Assembly (NCBI GenBank): GCA_023245935.1
Contig: JAHFJM010000003.1
Coordinates: forward strand, 101,070-165,069
DNA: 64,000 bases
Reading direction: 5' to 3'
From: Candidatus Peribacteria bacterium
GTDB taxonomy: Bacteria > Patescibacteriota > Gracilibacteria > Peribacterales > Peribacteraceae
Part shown: positions 12,401-18,200 of the stretch, piece after piece
Position numbering within the stretch: position 1 is the stretch's first letter
Layout: each line of letters opens with the position of its first letter
The notes under the pieces: generated by a model
The model's input: only the letters and a program-made list of their open reading frames with translations
Database searches by the model: none
Told to the model about the DNA's origin: nothing
Position numbers and translations under genes: made by a program

Positions 12401-14543
12401 TGCCATCGGAGATCTGAATGGTGACGGAAAAGCAGACCTTGCAGGAGTGAAGAATAACAGTAACACCGTCTCTGTCTTCTTAAACCTCTCCCGCACTATT
12501 CTCTTCGCCTCCTCCGGCACAGGTGGCGCCGTCGGTATCGGCACGCCCACTCCCGGTTCCGCACTCGCGGTCTCCGGTGCCGTGCTCATCAATGCAAACG
12601 GGAATATCAGGAATACTGCTGCCGGTGCGAGCAGTGCACTCGAAGTGATCGGCACTGCGTCCGGAAGAATTCTTCATGCGCAGGATCTCCTCAGATCTTC
12701 CGGTGCTCTTGCCATTGAAGGTGTCTCATATTTCGGTTCCGGTGTCACGATCAAGTCGACACATACGAAAGCAGGCGCGAGCGAATTCACGATCATCACC
12801 GACTACTCAAGCAGCTCCAACAAAGTCTTCAGAGTATCCGCCTCCGGTGCGGTGTATGCAGACGGAACATATAACAGCAACGGTGCGGACTATGCGGAGT
12901 GGTTTAGGGTGACCCCCGCCGCCTCACCCCCGGCCCCTCTCCCTGATGGGAGAGGGGAGACCCTGGAACCAGGTGAAGTCGTGTGTATCGACATCCTTCA
13001 CAACAACTCCGTCTCTCGCTGCACTCGTTCCGGCGATCCCAATGTTATGGGCATCGTCTCCACGAATCCCGCCTTCGTCGGAAATGTCATCAGTGGCGCC
13101 GAAGGCATCATTCCTCCCGGCTACGCTCTCATCGGACTCATCGGTCAGGTTCCGGCAAAACCAAGCCTTGAAAACGGTCCGATACGTCCCGGGGATTCCG
13201 TCACATCTGCCACCGAACCCGGCTTCGTTCGCAAAGCTTCTGCCGGAGAATCCACCGTGGGTGTTGCTCTCGAAGGATATGACGGTTTGGATTCAGTTAT
13301 TGCAACTGACTCAAAGCTCAAAGCTCAAAGCTCAAAGCTTATTAATATTTTAATCTCCCGCAAAAATCAGTCCCTCACGGTCGAAACGATCGAGCAGAAA
13401 GTTCTTCAGCAGATCGCTTCGATGAATCTCAGTGATGAAGTCAGTCGTCTCGTGAACCAAGCGTCCACCAATCTGAATATCGACGATCGGGTGACGCAAG
13501 CTCTGAGCCGGCAACTTCAAGCACTCGATCTTGCTTCGCAGATCAACGGCATTGTTGATCAGAGGCTCTCTCACCTTAACTCATCTGGACATATCCTTAC
13601 CTTCGGTACGTCACTGAGCGGTGCAGCGCTTGCAGATCTCGTGAAAGCTATCGTTGCAGAACTTTCGCAGACGACGGCAACGGGATCTTTTGCACAGAAT
13701 CAGGAATCAGGAATCAGGAATCAGGAATTGCAACTCTCCGAACTTCGGGATCAATTCCTCATTCTCACAGCTCACAGCTCACAGCTCACAGCTTCTCTGG
13801 GCTCTGGACACACGCTGCATGCCGCAGCCCTGAACCTCTCCTCCGGTGCCACTATCTCCGGCTCTCTCCGCCTCATGAGTTCCATGGTTGTTCCTCATCA
13901 ATTCTCAATTATCAATTCTCAATTATCAATTCTGTCCGTTTCCGGTTCCGCCATCGATATCGGCTCTCTCTTTGCATCAGGATCGCTCAAAGTCATCGGC
14001 AACATCACGATCACCGGACTTGCTACGTTCCTCGGCGACGTTCACATCAAGGGCGACCTTGTCCTGAGTAGCAGGCAAGCAGGCTTCGCAGTCATTCCTG
14101 TTTCTAGCACTGCTGTCACTGTTACCTTCTCAGGTGCCATGGCAACCCGACCGATGGTGATTGCGACGCCGAACGCACTCGTGAAATTCGGCATTACCGC
14201 AGTGTCGGCAACCGGCTTTACGATTCGATTGAAAGAACCTGCGACTGAGGAAGTGAGATTCTCATTTGTCGCTTGGGGTAGCGATAATCCAATGACGACG
14301 CAGGGAGTGATTGCGCCTGCAGCCGTTCCGACTACCGTTGACGTACCGTCGATTTTGCCGCTGCTTCAGACATTGTCCGGCACGTTGCAGTCGGTCGATC
14401 ATGCGATGATGCAGACGGAAAGCGGTGTTTCGGTGGTTCCTGAGAGTGAACCAAGTGCGGTGCCGATAATGGATTCGGGGACGGTTCTCAGTCCCGATCC
14501 AATCCTCACCCCCGTCCCCTCTCCTTCGGCAGGAGAGGGGTGA
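429..14543 (+). CDS. giant secreted/surface repeat protein (4704 aa): signal peptide, 13 'GDTMTGALTI' collar-like modules, 'LGIGTxSPKAKLDVxGTISGTTL' repeats, four 7-blade FG-GAP/VCBS blocks, 'ADYAEWF' C-terminal domain
   Basis: Single uninterrupted ORF; N-terminal hydrophobic signal (MNTVRRSLASILLAALVLSIVSS); repeated DLNGDGKADLAVAN motifs; recurrent SGDTMTGALTINLSSG motifs; colinear paralog at 15249-29615. Confidence 0.93.
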   Translation: MNTVRRSLASILLAALVLSIVSSDGQSIRAAAPSFVSVPRGVRMGGYDPLGPTAKDFVAATSSLSESPFFGPAEVTLDAGKSGKVSRVGAKSEMAAMRVRILERAKVRLKSVLATFLAFSGGEKYALGPAKNNQVLTFIDGKIVWRDPGVLHSAAGGSSDSVHEPGSGRMPASDTLTRHMGGNPVQTATTTTTSDGISQATADSRYVNISGDTMDGALSITSNGLGLTISGTASGNALHAERLLTVSGSSVFDSNARFNSTVTLNNVTYTFPASDGAGSGKVLKTNAAGQLSWADDNAVGTGLSQASGDSRYVNTSGDTMTGALTINLSSGYLGLKILNTASGNILHAEKDLTSSGTLTVNGTARFKSNLNTVGTISGAALAIMNGNTNYILGSLGIGTTSPKAKLDVTGTISGTTLTISRNGSFSGSLIVQNNIVARSTISGSTINGFNLGSCNGSSQKLLYNNSTQKFECGSDLNSGGTGTFGTGNVITIGDGRYVNTSGDAMTGALTINLSSGFIGLKILNTASGNILHAEKDLTSSGTLTVSSTARFKSNLNTVGTISGAALQIMAGSTNYILGSLGIGTTSPKAKLDIAGTISGTTLTISRNGSFSGSLIVQNNITARNTISGSTINGFNLGSCNGSSQKLLYNNSTQKFECGSDLNSGGTGTFGTGNVITIGDSRYVNTSGDTMTGALTINLSSGFIGLKIIQTASGNILHAEKNLTSSGGLVFEGAASGSSLYVATSIRGAGLSDCTGGNKLLWNATTGRFSCVQDQTGSALSVSSGDARYVNTSGDTMTGALTINLSSGFIGLKILNTASGNILHAEKSLTSSGTLTVNGIARFKNNVNVVGTVSGAALTVMNGVSSILGSLGIGTTSPKAKLEVLGSFSGSRLYAASAFSGAGLTSCSGAGQKLLWNSTTQQFSCSTDLTTGSFSSGNVITIGDSRYVNVSGDTMTGALTINLSSGFLGLKILQTGSGNILHAEKNLTSSGTIIARNNIVTEQGTLITRYGLTFLSGSSLAEISGFSNYVNFREGIGTDSSIRLTSQGNLRNIGSIQAGETLLTAGGTFAARVNYGAGTLPSSVAIGDLNGDGRSDIVIANSGVNSISVFINTGTGSFATKVNYTTGSAPRSVAIGDLNGDGKPDLAVANQNGASVSVFRNLGSGTFAAKADYGAGTTPYGVAIADFNGDGRTDLAVVNNGADSVSILLNIGNGVFASKVDLATGSLPSSVASADLNGDGKQDLLVTNVGTDTASVFFGIGDGTFASSVNYSTGSAPYSVSVGDLNADGKPDVAVANFGSDTVSVLLNTGTGSFASKTDYATGSAPYSVTIGDLDGDGKGDLAVTNSNGNSASTFLNRGNGTFLSRTDLTTGSVPQSIAIGDLNADGKGDLAVANNSSASVSVLLSRPRTILFAAASTGGVVGIGTSTPGAKLSISGAVIISARGDLANARTDSGIVLEVAGTISGTALKLMNNLSVSGSILSLRGITSRGTVSGNNLIVSHSASISGTLLVKTSIASKGSLSGTTIGGFGFGSCTGQYQKLLYNNTTNTFVCGTDALNPVYGSGNMLTVTNARYVNTSGDTMTGSLTINLSSGFIGLKVLQTASGNILHAEKDLSSSGTLTVNGIARFKNNLNAVGTVSGAALTVMNGTSTILGSVGIGNSSPKAKLDVSGTISGTTLTISKNGSFSGTLLVVSDITARGTLSGTNLTVSKSASISGALLVKTSITSKGSLSGVTIAGFSLGSCSGVSQKLLYNNSTQTFECGDDIGLLDNTNSGNVLAIGNARYVKKQGDTMTGALIINLSSGYLGLRILQMASGSILHAEKSLTSSGLLMVVQSTARGSGALVVEQRTNSTGAYITSRSQFNPVLALDSSTGSFKAPHILFGTNGFFDVALWRTAGALNLSGHLLPGLTNKFDLGSSTKRWRSIYLSGGTMFIGTAGNEASISYNTSASRFGIDANTDGTNELSILSTGNVGIGTSIPKAKLDVLGTISGTTLVISKNASFSGSLTVSSSITSRGSVSGSTISGFSLGSCNDSSTSKLLYNYSTQKFECGTDSNPGAGFGLLNLYAIGDARYVLKQGDTMTGTLKSRGYLLASGTTLSEMSGWNEYLNLPHSGIGTNSVTRLTNQGDLTNISTIQSGEANFTRGGTFAAKVDYSTGTTPHSVAIGDMNGDGKQDLATANYTSNTVSVFLNTGTGSFATKVDYMTGTNPYGVAVGDVNGDGKADIVVANITSNSVSVFLNNGNGTFSAKIDYTTGSNPYSVAIGDLNGDGKADLAVANYNSTSVSVFLNTGNGTFSAKIDYTTGSNPYSVAIGDLNGDGKADLAVANNQSTSVSVFLNNGNGTFSAKVDYTAGSNPASVAIGDLNGDGKADLAAANSQSTSVSVFLNNGNGTFSAKVDYTTGNYPFFVAIGDLNGDGKADLAVAVAGSDSVSVFLNNGNGTFSQKVDYGAGSNPHYVVVGDVNGDGKPDLAVANYSSDTVSVLLNQSKTILFASSGTGGAVGIGTPTPGSILAVSGAMLINGNGDILNSGVNAGVALEVVGTASGRVLRASTRLESSGSLIVEGTISGATLRLGNLGICNTSVKKLTYNSTTNNIECAFDSYAQAFGTGNVLVIGDGRALKRAGGTMTGALTINLSSGYLGLKVLQTASGNILHAEKDLTSSGTLTVNGVARFKNNVNVVGTVSGAVLTVMNGTSYFLGSLGIGNTSPKAKLDVRGAISGTTLTVSGNGSFSGSLIVKNNLSGSSFYGAGLGDCNNATSSKLLYNNATGKFGCAADTGGTAYEYQNAAGTFVNQAGDTMTGALTINLSSGFIGLNVLQTASGNILHAEKSLTSSGSLTVVGVARFKNNLNVVGTISGAALTVMNGTSYMLGSVGIGNTSPKANLDVSGTISGTTLVMSKNGSFSGSLIVKNNLSGSSFYGAGLGDCNNATSSKLLYNNATGKFGCASDQVGVATFTYASTVGTFVNQSGDTMTGALTINLSSGYLGLKVLQTASGNILHAEKNLTSSGTIVAAGDILSKNGTAKTKGYVLFSGATLSEMSGFNEYLNIIHSGLGTNSVTRLTNQGDLKNIGTIQSGEAHMRRGGTFATKVNYAAGVAAYGVAAGDLNGDGKADFAVVNYGIINTSANSSLSIYINTGTGSFATRVNYTTLQNPKSVAIGDLNGDGKPDIAIGGDSGYVSIYINKGNGTFATKVDYAVGSNGHVAIGDLNGDGKADLAVANGYSSASISILLNNGNGTFAAKVDYTAEASISSIAIGDINGDSKIDIAVTNENADSLSIFMNNGNGTFATKVDYATGVYPRSVSIGDLNNDNKADLAVANYTTEAVSVFMNNGDGTLATKVDYDALAAGEEVVIGDLNGDGKQDLSVLFQTAGLSIFINNGNGTFAAQSLFSTESNSGVHALADFNGDGKLDVVVPTYQLNLVSVLMNQSKTILYASSGTGGAVGIGTPTPGSALAVSGAVLINANGNIVNTKADARLALEVIGTMSGRVLHAQDVLRSSGSLIVEGNMSGATLQGAGLASCNASTKKLLYNNSTKKFECGTDQGASFAFGSGNVITIGNSRYVRTSGSTMTGALTINLTSGYLGLKVLQTASGNILHAEKSLTSSGTIIAGTDIIAKGTIKSDAYVFSSGTTLAEMSGWNEYVNIVHSGLGTNSVTRLTNQGDLKNIGTIQSGEANFRRGGTFAPALDYTTGSNPESVAIGDLNGDGKADLAVANNDDSSVSIFLNNGNGTFATKVDYTTGTDPYSVAIGDLNGDGKPDLAVTNDDMLGLNYSVSIFLNKGNGTFATKVDYTTGNRPFSVAIGDLNGDGKADLATANYDSTSVSVFLNNGNGTFAAKVDYATGGASASVAIGDLNGDGKADLAVTSAGYVSVLLNKSNGTFAAKVDYTAGTFPWGVAIGDLNGDGKADLAVTNYQGESISVFMNNGNGTFAAKVDYTIGSQVFSVAIGDLNGDGAMDIVTGNGSLSVFMNNGNGTFATQAYYGGNIYLSVAIGDLNGDGKADLAGVKNNSNTVSVFLNLSRTILFASSGTGGAVGIGTPTPGSALAVSGAVLINANGNIRNTAAGASSALEVIGTASGRILHAQDLLRSSGALAIEGVSYFGSGVTIKSTHTKAGASEFTIITDYSSSSNKVFRVSASGAVYADGTYNSNGADYAEWFRVTPAASPPAPLPDGRGETLEPGEVVCIDILHNNSVSRCTRSGDPNVMGIVSTNPAFVGNVISGAEGIIPPGYALIGLIGQVPAKPSLENGPIRPGDSVTSATEPGFVRKASAGESTVGVALEGYDGLDSVIATDSKLKAQSSKLINILISRKNQSLTVETIEQKVLQQIASMNLSDEVSRLVNQASTNLNIDDRVTQALSRQLQALDLASQINGIVDQRLSHLNSSGHILTFGTSLSGAALADLVKAIVAELSQTTATGSFAQNQESGIRNQELQLSELRDQFLILTAHSSQLTASLGSGHTLHAAALNLSSGATISGSLRLMSSMVVPHQFSIINSQLSILSVSGSAIDIGSLFASGSLKVIGNITITGLATFLGDVHIKGDLVLSSRQAGFAVIPVSSTAVTVTFSGAMATRPMVIATPNALVKFGITAVSATGFTIRLKEPATEEVRFSFVAWGSDNPMTTQGVIAPAAVPTTVDVPSILPLLQTLSGTLQSVDHAMMQTESGVSVVPESEPSAVPIMDSGTVLSPDPILTPVPSPSAGEG
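3620..4650 (+). repeat. FG-GAP/VCBS block 1 of giant protein 1 (7 blades)
   Basis: Seven [D]-[LFIM]-N-x-D-G-[KR] blade motifs counted from the translation. Confidence 0.8.
6860..7900 (+). repeat. FG-GAP/VCBS block 2 of giant protein 1 (7 blades)
   Basis: Seven GD[LMV]NGDGK motifs counted. Confidence 0.8.
9670..10730 (+). repeat. FG-GAP/VCBS block 3 of giant protein 1 (7 blades)
   Basis: Seven motifs counted, including the degenerate GDINGDSKID, GDLNNDNKAD and ADFNGDGKLD. Confidence 0.75.
11465..12500 (+). repeat. FG-GAP/VCBS block 4 of giant protein 1 (7 blades)
   Basis: Seven GDLNGDGK/A motifs counted. Confidence 0.8.
12922..12960 (+). repeat. REP-like palindrome (subtype A) inside coding sequence
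   Basis: CCTCACCCCCGGCCCCTCTCC-ctgatg-GGAGAGGGGAGA; encodes ASPPAPLPDGRGET, which is absent at the homologous site of the paralog. Confidence 0.75.
13310..13337 (+). repeat. heptanucleotide array (CTCAAAG)x4 in coding sequence
   Basis: Direct reading; encodes SKLKAQSSKL, not matched in the paralog. Confidence 0.85.
13697..13724 (+). repeat. heptanucleotide array (GAATCAG)x4 in coding sequence
   Basis: Direct reading; encodes NQESGIRNQE. Confidence 0.85.
13764..13791 (+). repeat. heptanucleotide array (CTCACAG)x4 in coding sequence
   Basis: Direct reading; encodes AHSSQLTAS. Confidence 0.85.
13898..13932 (+). repeat. heptanucleotide array (TCAATT[C/A])x5 in coding sequence
   Basis: Direct reading; alternating TCAATTC/TCAATTA units; encodes QFSIINSQLSIL. 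Confidence 0.85.
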
Positions 14544-14544
14544 C
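14502..14544 (+). repeat. REP-like palindrome (subtype A), left inverted copy flanking the DUF559 gene
   Basis: ATCCTCACCCCCGTCCCCTCTCC-ttcggca-GGAGAGGGGTGAC; near-exact reverse complement of 14978-15023; contains the stop codon of giant gene 1. Confidence 0.85.
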
Positions 14545-15019
14545 GCATGCTTTTCTGAAAATGAAGAGGGTGGAAATGTCTGATAGACTCATCCTTATGG
14601 GTACCAGTGAGGCTCTGAGGCATAGAGAAAAACTGAAATTTAAGAGAGATTTACGGAAAAATCTGACACCAGCAGAACGTGTTCTATGGCAAGAGCTACG
14701 GAACAGAAAGTTGCTCGGAACAAAATGGAAGAGACAGGATACTATCGGACAATTCATCGCAGATTTTCTTTGCAAAGAACACAAGCTGATTATTGAAGTC
14801 GACGGTGGGATTCATGAAACTCAGCAAGAATACGATCGACTACGCACCGAGATCATCAATGTGTACGGATATCGTGTGATTCGTTTCAAAAACGAAGAAG
14901 TCCTTGGAGAATTATCGAATGTTTCACGTAGAATCTCAGAAGAGATTGTGCATATTCCCAAAACTTCAGAAGCTCAAGTCACCCCTTCTCCAGCCGATGG
15001 AGAAGGGGACGGGGGATGA
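14540..15019 (+). CDS. DUF559 / Vsr-like PD-(D/E)XK endonuclease domain protein (start may be 14561 or 14576)
   Basis: RKNLTPAERVLWQELRNRKLLGTKWKRQDTIGQFIADFLCKEHKLIIEVDGGIHETQQEYDRLRTEIINVYGYRVIRFKNEEV is a characteristic DUF559 sequence. Confidence 0.9.
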   Translation: MTHAFLKMKRVEMSDRLILMGTSEALRHREKLKFKRDLRKNLTPAERVLWQELRNRKLLGTKWKRQDTIGQFIADFLCKEHKLIIEVDGGIHETQQEYDRLRTEIINVYGYRVIRFKNEEVLGELSNVSRRISEEIVHIPKTSEAQVTPSPADGEGDGG

Positions 15020-15023
15020 GGAT
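14978..15023 (-). repeat. REP-like palindrome (subtype A), right inverted copy flanking the DUF559 gene
   Basis: GTCACCCCTTCTCC-agccgat-GGAGAAGGGGACGGGGGATGAGGAT; contains the DUF559 stop codon. A further partial inverted copy follows at ~15030-15049 (GGGGCTGGGGGTGAGGATT). Confidence 0.85.
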
Positions 15024-15163
15024 CGTACGAGGGGCTGGGGGTGAGGATTGGGATGGATTATTACCATTTTACTTCATTTTTCATACAAAAATAATATTAT
15101 TATAAAACTTTAAATTTAAAATAACAATTACTTGCAATAATAAGAAAAAGTGCAGTGGCACTC

Positions 15164-15192
15164 CTGACCAAACTCGATTTTTCTGGTAAAAT
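15164..15192 (+). promoter_or_regulatory. putative promoter of the second giant gene
   Basis: CTGACC - 17 nt - TAAAAT upstream of ATG 15249; followed by palindrome TGCGCTAGCGCA in the 5' UTR. Confidence 0.45.
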
Positions 15193-15248
15193 AAGAAGAT
15201 TCTTTATGCGCTAGCGCATGCGCAAAAGCATGAAGAACAAATACCAAC

Positions 15249-18200
15249 ATGAATACACTGAAACAACTTCTGGCACGAGTGCTGCTTGGCACACTTTTCC
15301 TCGGGATGTTCCCGACGGAACTGAGTGCCGCGGTTCCCGTTGGTAAAAAGATTTCTTCAGTCGTTTCTTCTTCGAAAACCGCAGCGACGCATCCCACGAT
15401 CTTCAGCCCGACAGCGCGCGATTTTTCTCCTTCGAAAATCACAAAAGTGAACAACGCTGTCGGAGCATCGCAGATTGATTCTGCGAGACTGCGGAGACTT
15501 GCAGCGGCAAAAGCCGTTGCATCATCCGTCCTCGAAACCTTCCTCGCCTTCTCCGGCGGAGAGAAGTACGCCCTCGGTCCCGCAAAGAACAATCAAGTCC
15601 TCACCTTCATCGACGGCAAGATCGTCTGGAGAGATGTCGATGCATTGCACTCTGCGGCAGGCGGTTCTCCCGATGTTGTTCACGAACCCGGCAGAGGCAG
15701 AATGCCTTCCTCCGATTCCGGTGGTGACTCCCGTCACATGGGTGGAACCCCGGTTCAGACCGCCACAACCACGACAACTTCCGACGGCATCTCTCTGGCA
15801 ACAGCCGACTCCCGCTACGTGAATGTCTCCGGCGACACCATGGATGGCGCTCTCAGCATCACGAGCAACGGTCTTGGTTTGATTATCTCCGGCACCGCTT
15901 CGGGCAACGCTCTCCACGCAGAGCATCTCCTCACCGTCTCCGGTTCTTCCATCTTCGACGGAAGCGCTCGATTCAACTCCAGCGTCACGCTGAACAACGT
16001 CACCTACACCTTCCCCGCTTCCGACGGAGCAGGTTCCGGAAAAGTTCTTAAAACCAATGCAGCCGGCCAGCTCTCCTGGGCGGATGACAATGCCGTCGGC
16101 ACAGGGCTCTCTCAAGCATCCGGTGATTCCCGATATGTGAATGTCTCCGGCGATACGATGACCGGAGCTCTCACAATCAATCTCAGCTCAGGATTCATCG
16201 GTCTCAAAGTTCTCAACACCGCTTCCGGAAATATCCTTCATGCGGAGAAGGATCTTACTTCCTCGGGAACACTCACGGTCAGCTCCACCGCACGATTCAA
16301 ATCGAATCTCAACACCGTCGGAACAATCTCCGGAGCAGCTCTTCAGATCATGGCAGGAAGCACCAATTACATTCTTGGATCGCTTGGCATCGGTACAACG
16401 AATCCCAAAGCAAAACTTGATGTCACCGGCACCATCTCAGGAACAACGCTGACTATCTCCCGAAACGGCTCGTTCTCAGGTTCTCTCATCGTTCAGAACA
16501 ATATCGTTGCCAGAAGCACTATCTCCGGCTCCACGATCAACGGTTTCAATCTCGGTTCATGTAACGGCTCTTCCCAGAAACTTCTCTACAACAACTCGAC
16601 GCAGAAATTCGAATGCGGATCCGATCTTAACTCCGGAGGAACCGGCACCTTCGGCACCGGCAACGTCATCACGATCGGTGATTCACGTTATGTGAACACG
16701 AGTGGCGATGCGATGACCGGGGCACTCACGATCAACTTGAGCAGCGGTTATCTTGGATTGAAAGTCTTGCAGACCGCTTCCGGCAATATTCTCCATGCGG
16801 AGAAATCTCTCACAAGCTCAGGAACTCTCACCGTCTCAGGAATCACCAGACTCAAATCCAATCTCAATGTCGTCGGAACAATCTCCGGAGCAGCTCTTCA
16901 GATCATGGCAGGCAGCACAAACTACATTCTCGGTTCCCTCGGAATCGGTACAACGAATCCCAAAGCAAAACTTGATGTTCTTGGCACGATCTCGGGCTCT
17001 ACGCTCGTCATTTCCAGAAACGGTTCTTTCTCAGGTTCTCTCGTCGTCCAAAACAATATCACCGCTCGCGGTACCATCTCCGGTTCCACGATCAACGGTT
17101 TCAACCTCGGTTCTTGCAACGGATCTTCTCAGAAACTTCTCTACAACAACTCGACGCAGAAATTCGAATGCGGTTCCGATCTCAACTCCGGAGGAACCGG
17201 CACCTTCGGCACCGGCAATGTGATCACCGTCGGTGACGGTCGTTACGTGAATACTTCCGGCGACACCATGACCGGAGCACTGACCATCAATCTCAGCTCA
17301 GGCTTCATCGGACTCAAAATCATCCAGACTGCTTCCGGAAACATTCTTCATGCGGAGAAAAACCTCACTAGCTCCGGTGGTTTGGTCTTCGAGGGTGCCG
17401 CATCGGGATCGTCTTTGTACATTGCGACTTCTCTGCAGGGAGCGGGACTCACGAATTGCACCGGCAGCAATAAACTTCTCTGGGACTCTGCAACCGGCAG
17501 GTTCTCCTGCGGAATCGATCAGACATCGGGATCGGGGCTTGATCAGAACTCCGGCGATGCACGGTACGTGAATGTCTCCGGTGACACGATGACCGGCGCA
17601 CTCACGATCAATCTCAGTTCTGGTTTCATCGGACTGAAAGTATTGCAAACTGCTTCCGGCAATATTCTGCATGCGGAGAAAGATCTGACGTCTTCCGGAA
17701 CACTCACTGTCTCCGGCATTGCGAGGTTCAAAAATAACGTGAATGTCGTCGGAACCGTTTCCGGCGGCGCTCTCACCATCATGAACGGTGTGTCTTCCAT
17801 CCTCGGTTCCCTTGGCATTGGCACATCTTCGCCCAAAGCAAAACTCGAAGTGATCGGATCTTTCTCCGGTTCCAGACTCTACGCCGCTTCCGCATTCTCG
17901 GGAGCAGGGCTGACCTCTTGTTCCGGTGCGGGGCAGAAACTTCTCTGGAACAGCACGACCCAGCAGTTCTCCTGCGGGGTTGACCTGAGTTCCTTCGGTT
18001 CGGGGAATGTTCTCACCGTTGGCGATTCCCGCTACGTGAATGTCTCCGGCGACACCATGACCGGCGCACTCACGATCAACCTGAGTTCCGGTTATCTTGG
18101 TCTCAAAATCCTCAACACTGCTTCCGGAAATATTCTGCATGCCGAGAAAAATCTCACCTCGTCGGGGACGATCGTTGCCAGAAACAACATCGTGACTGAA

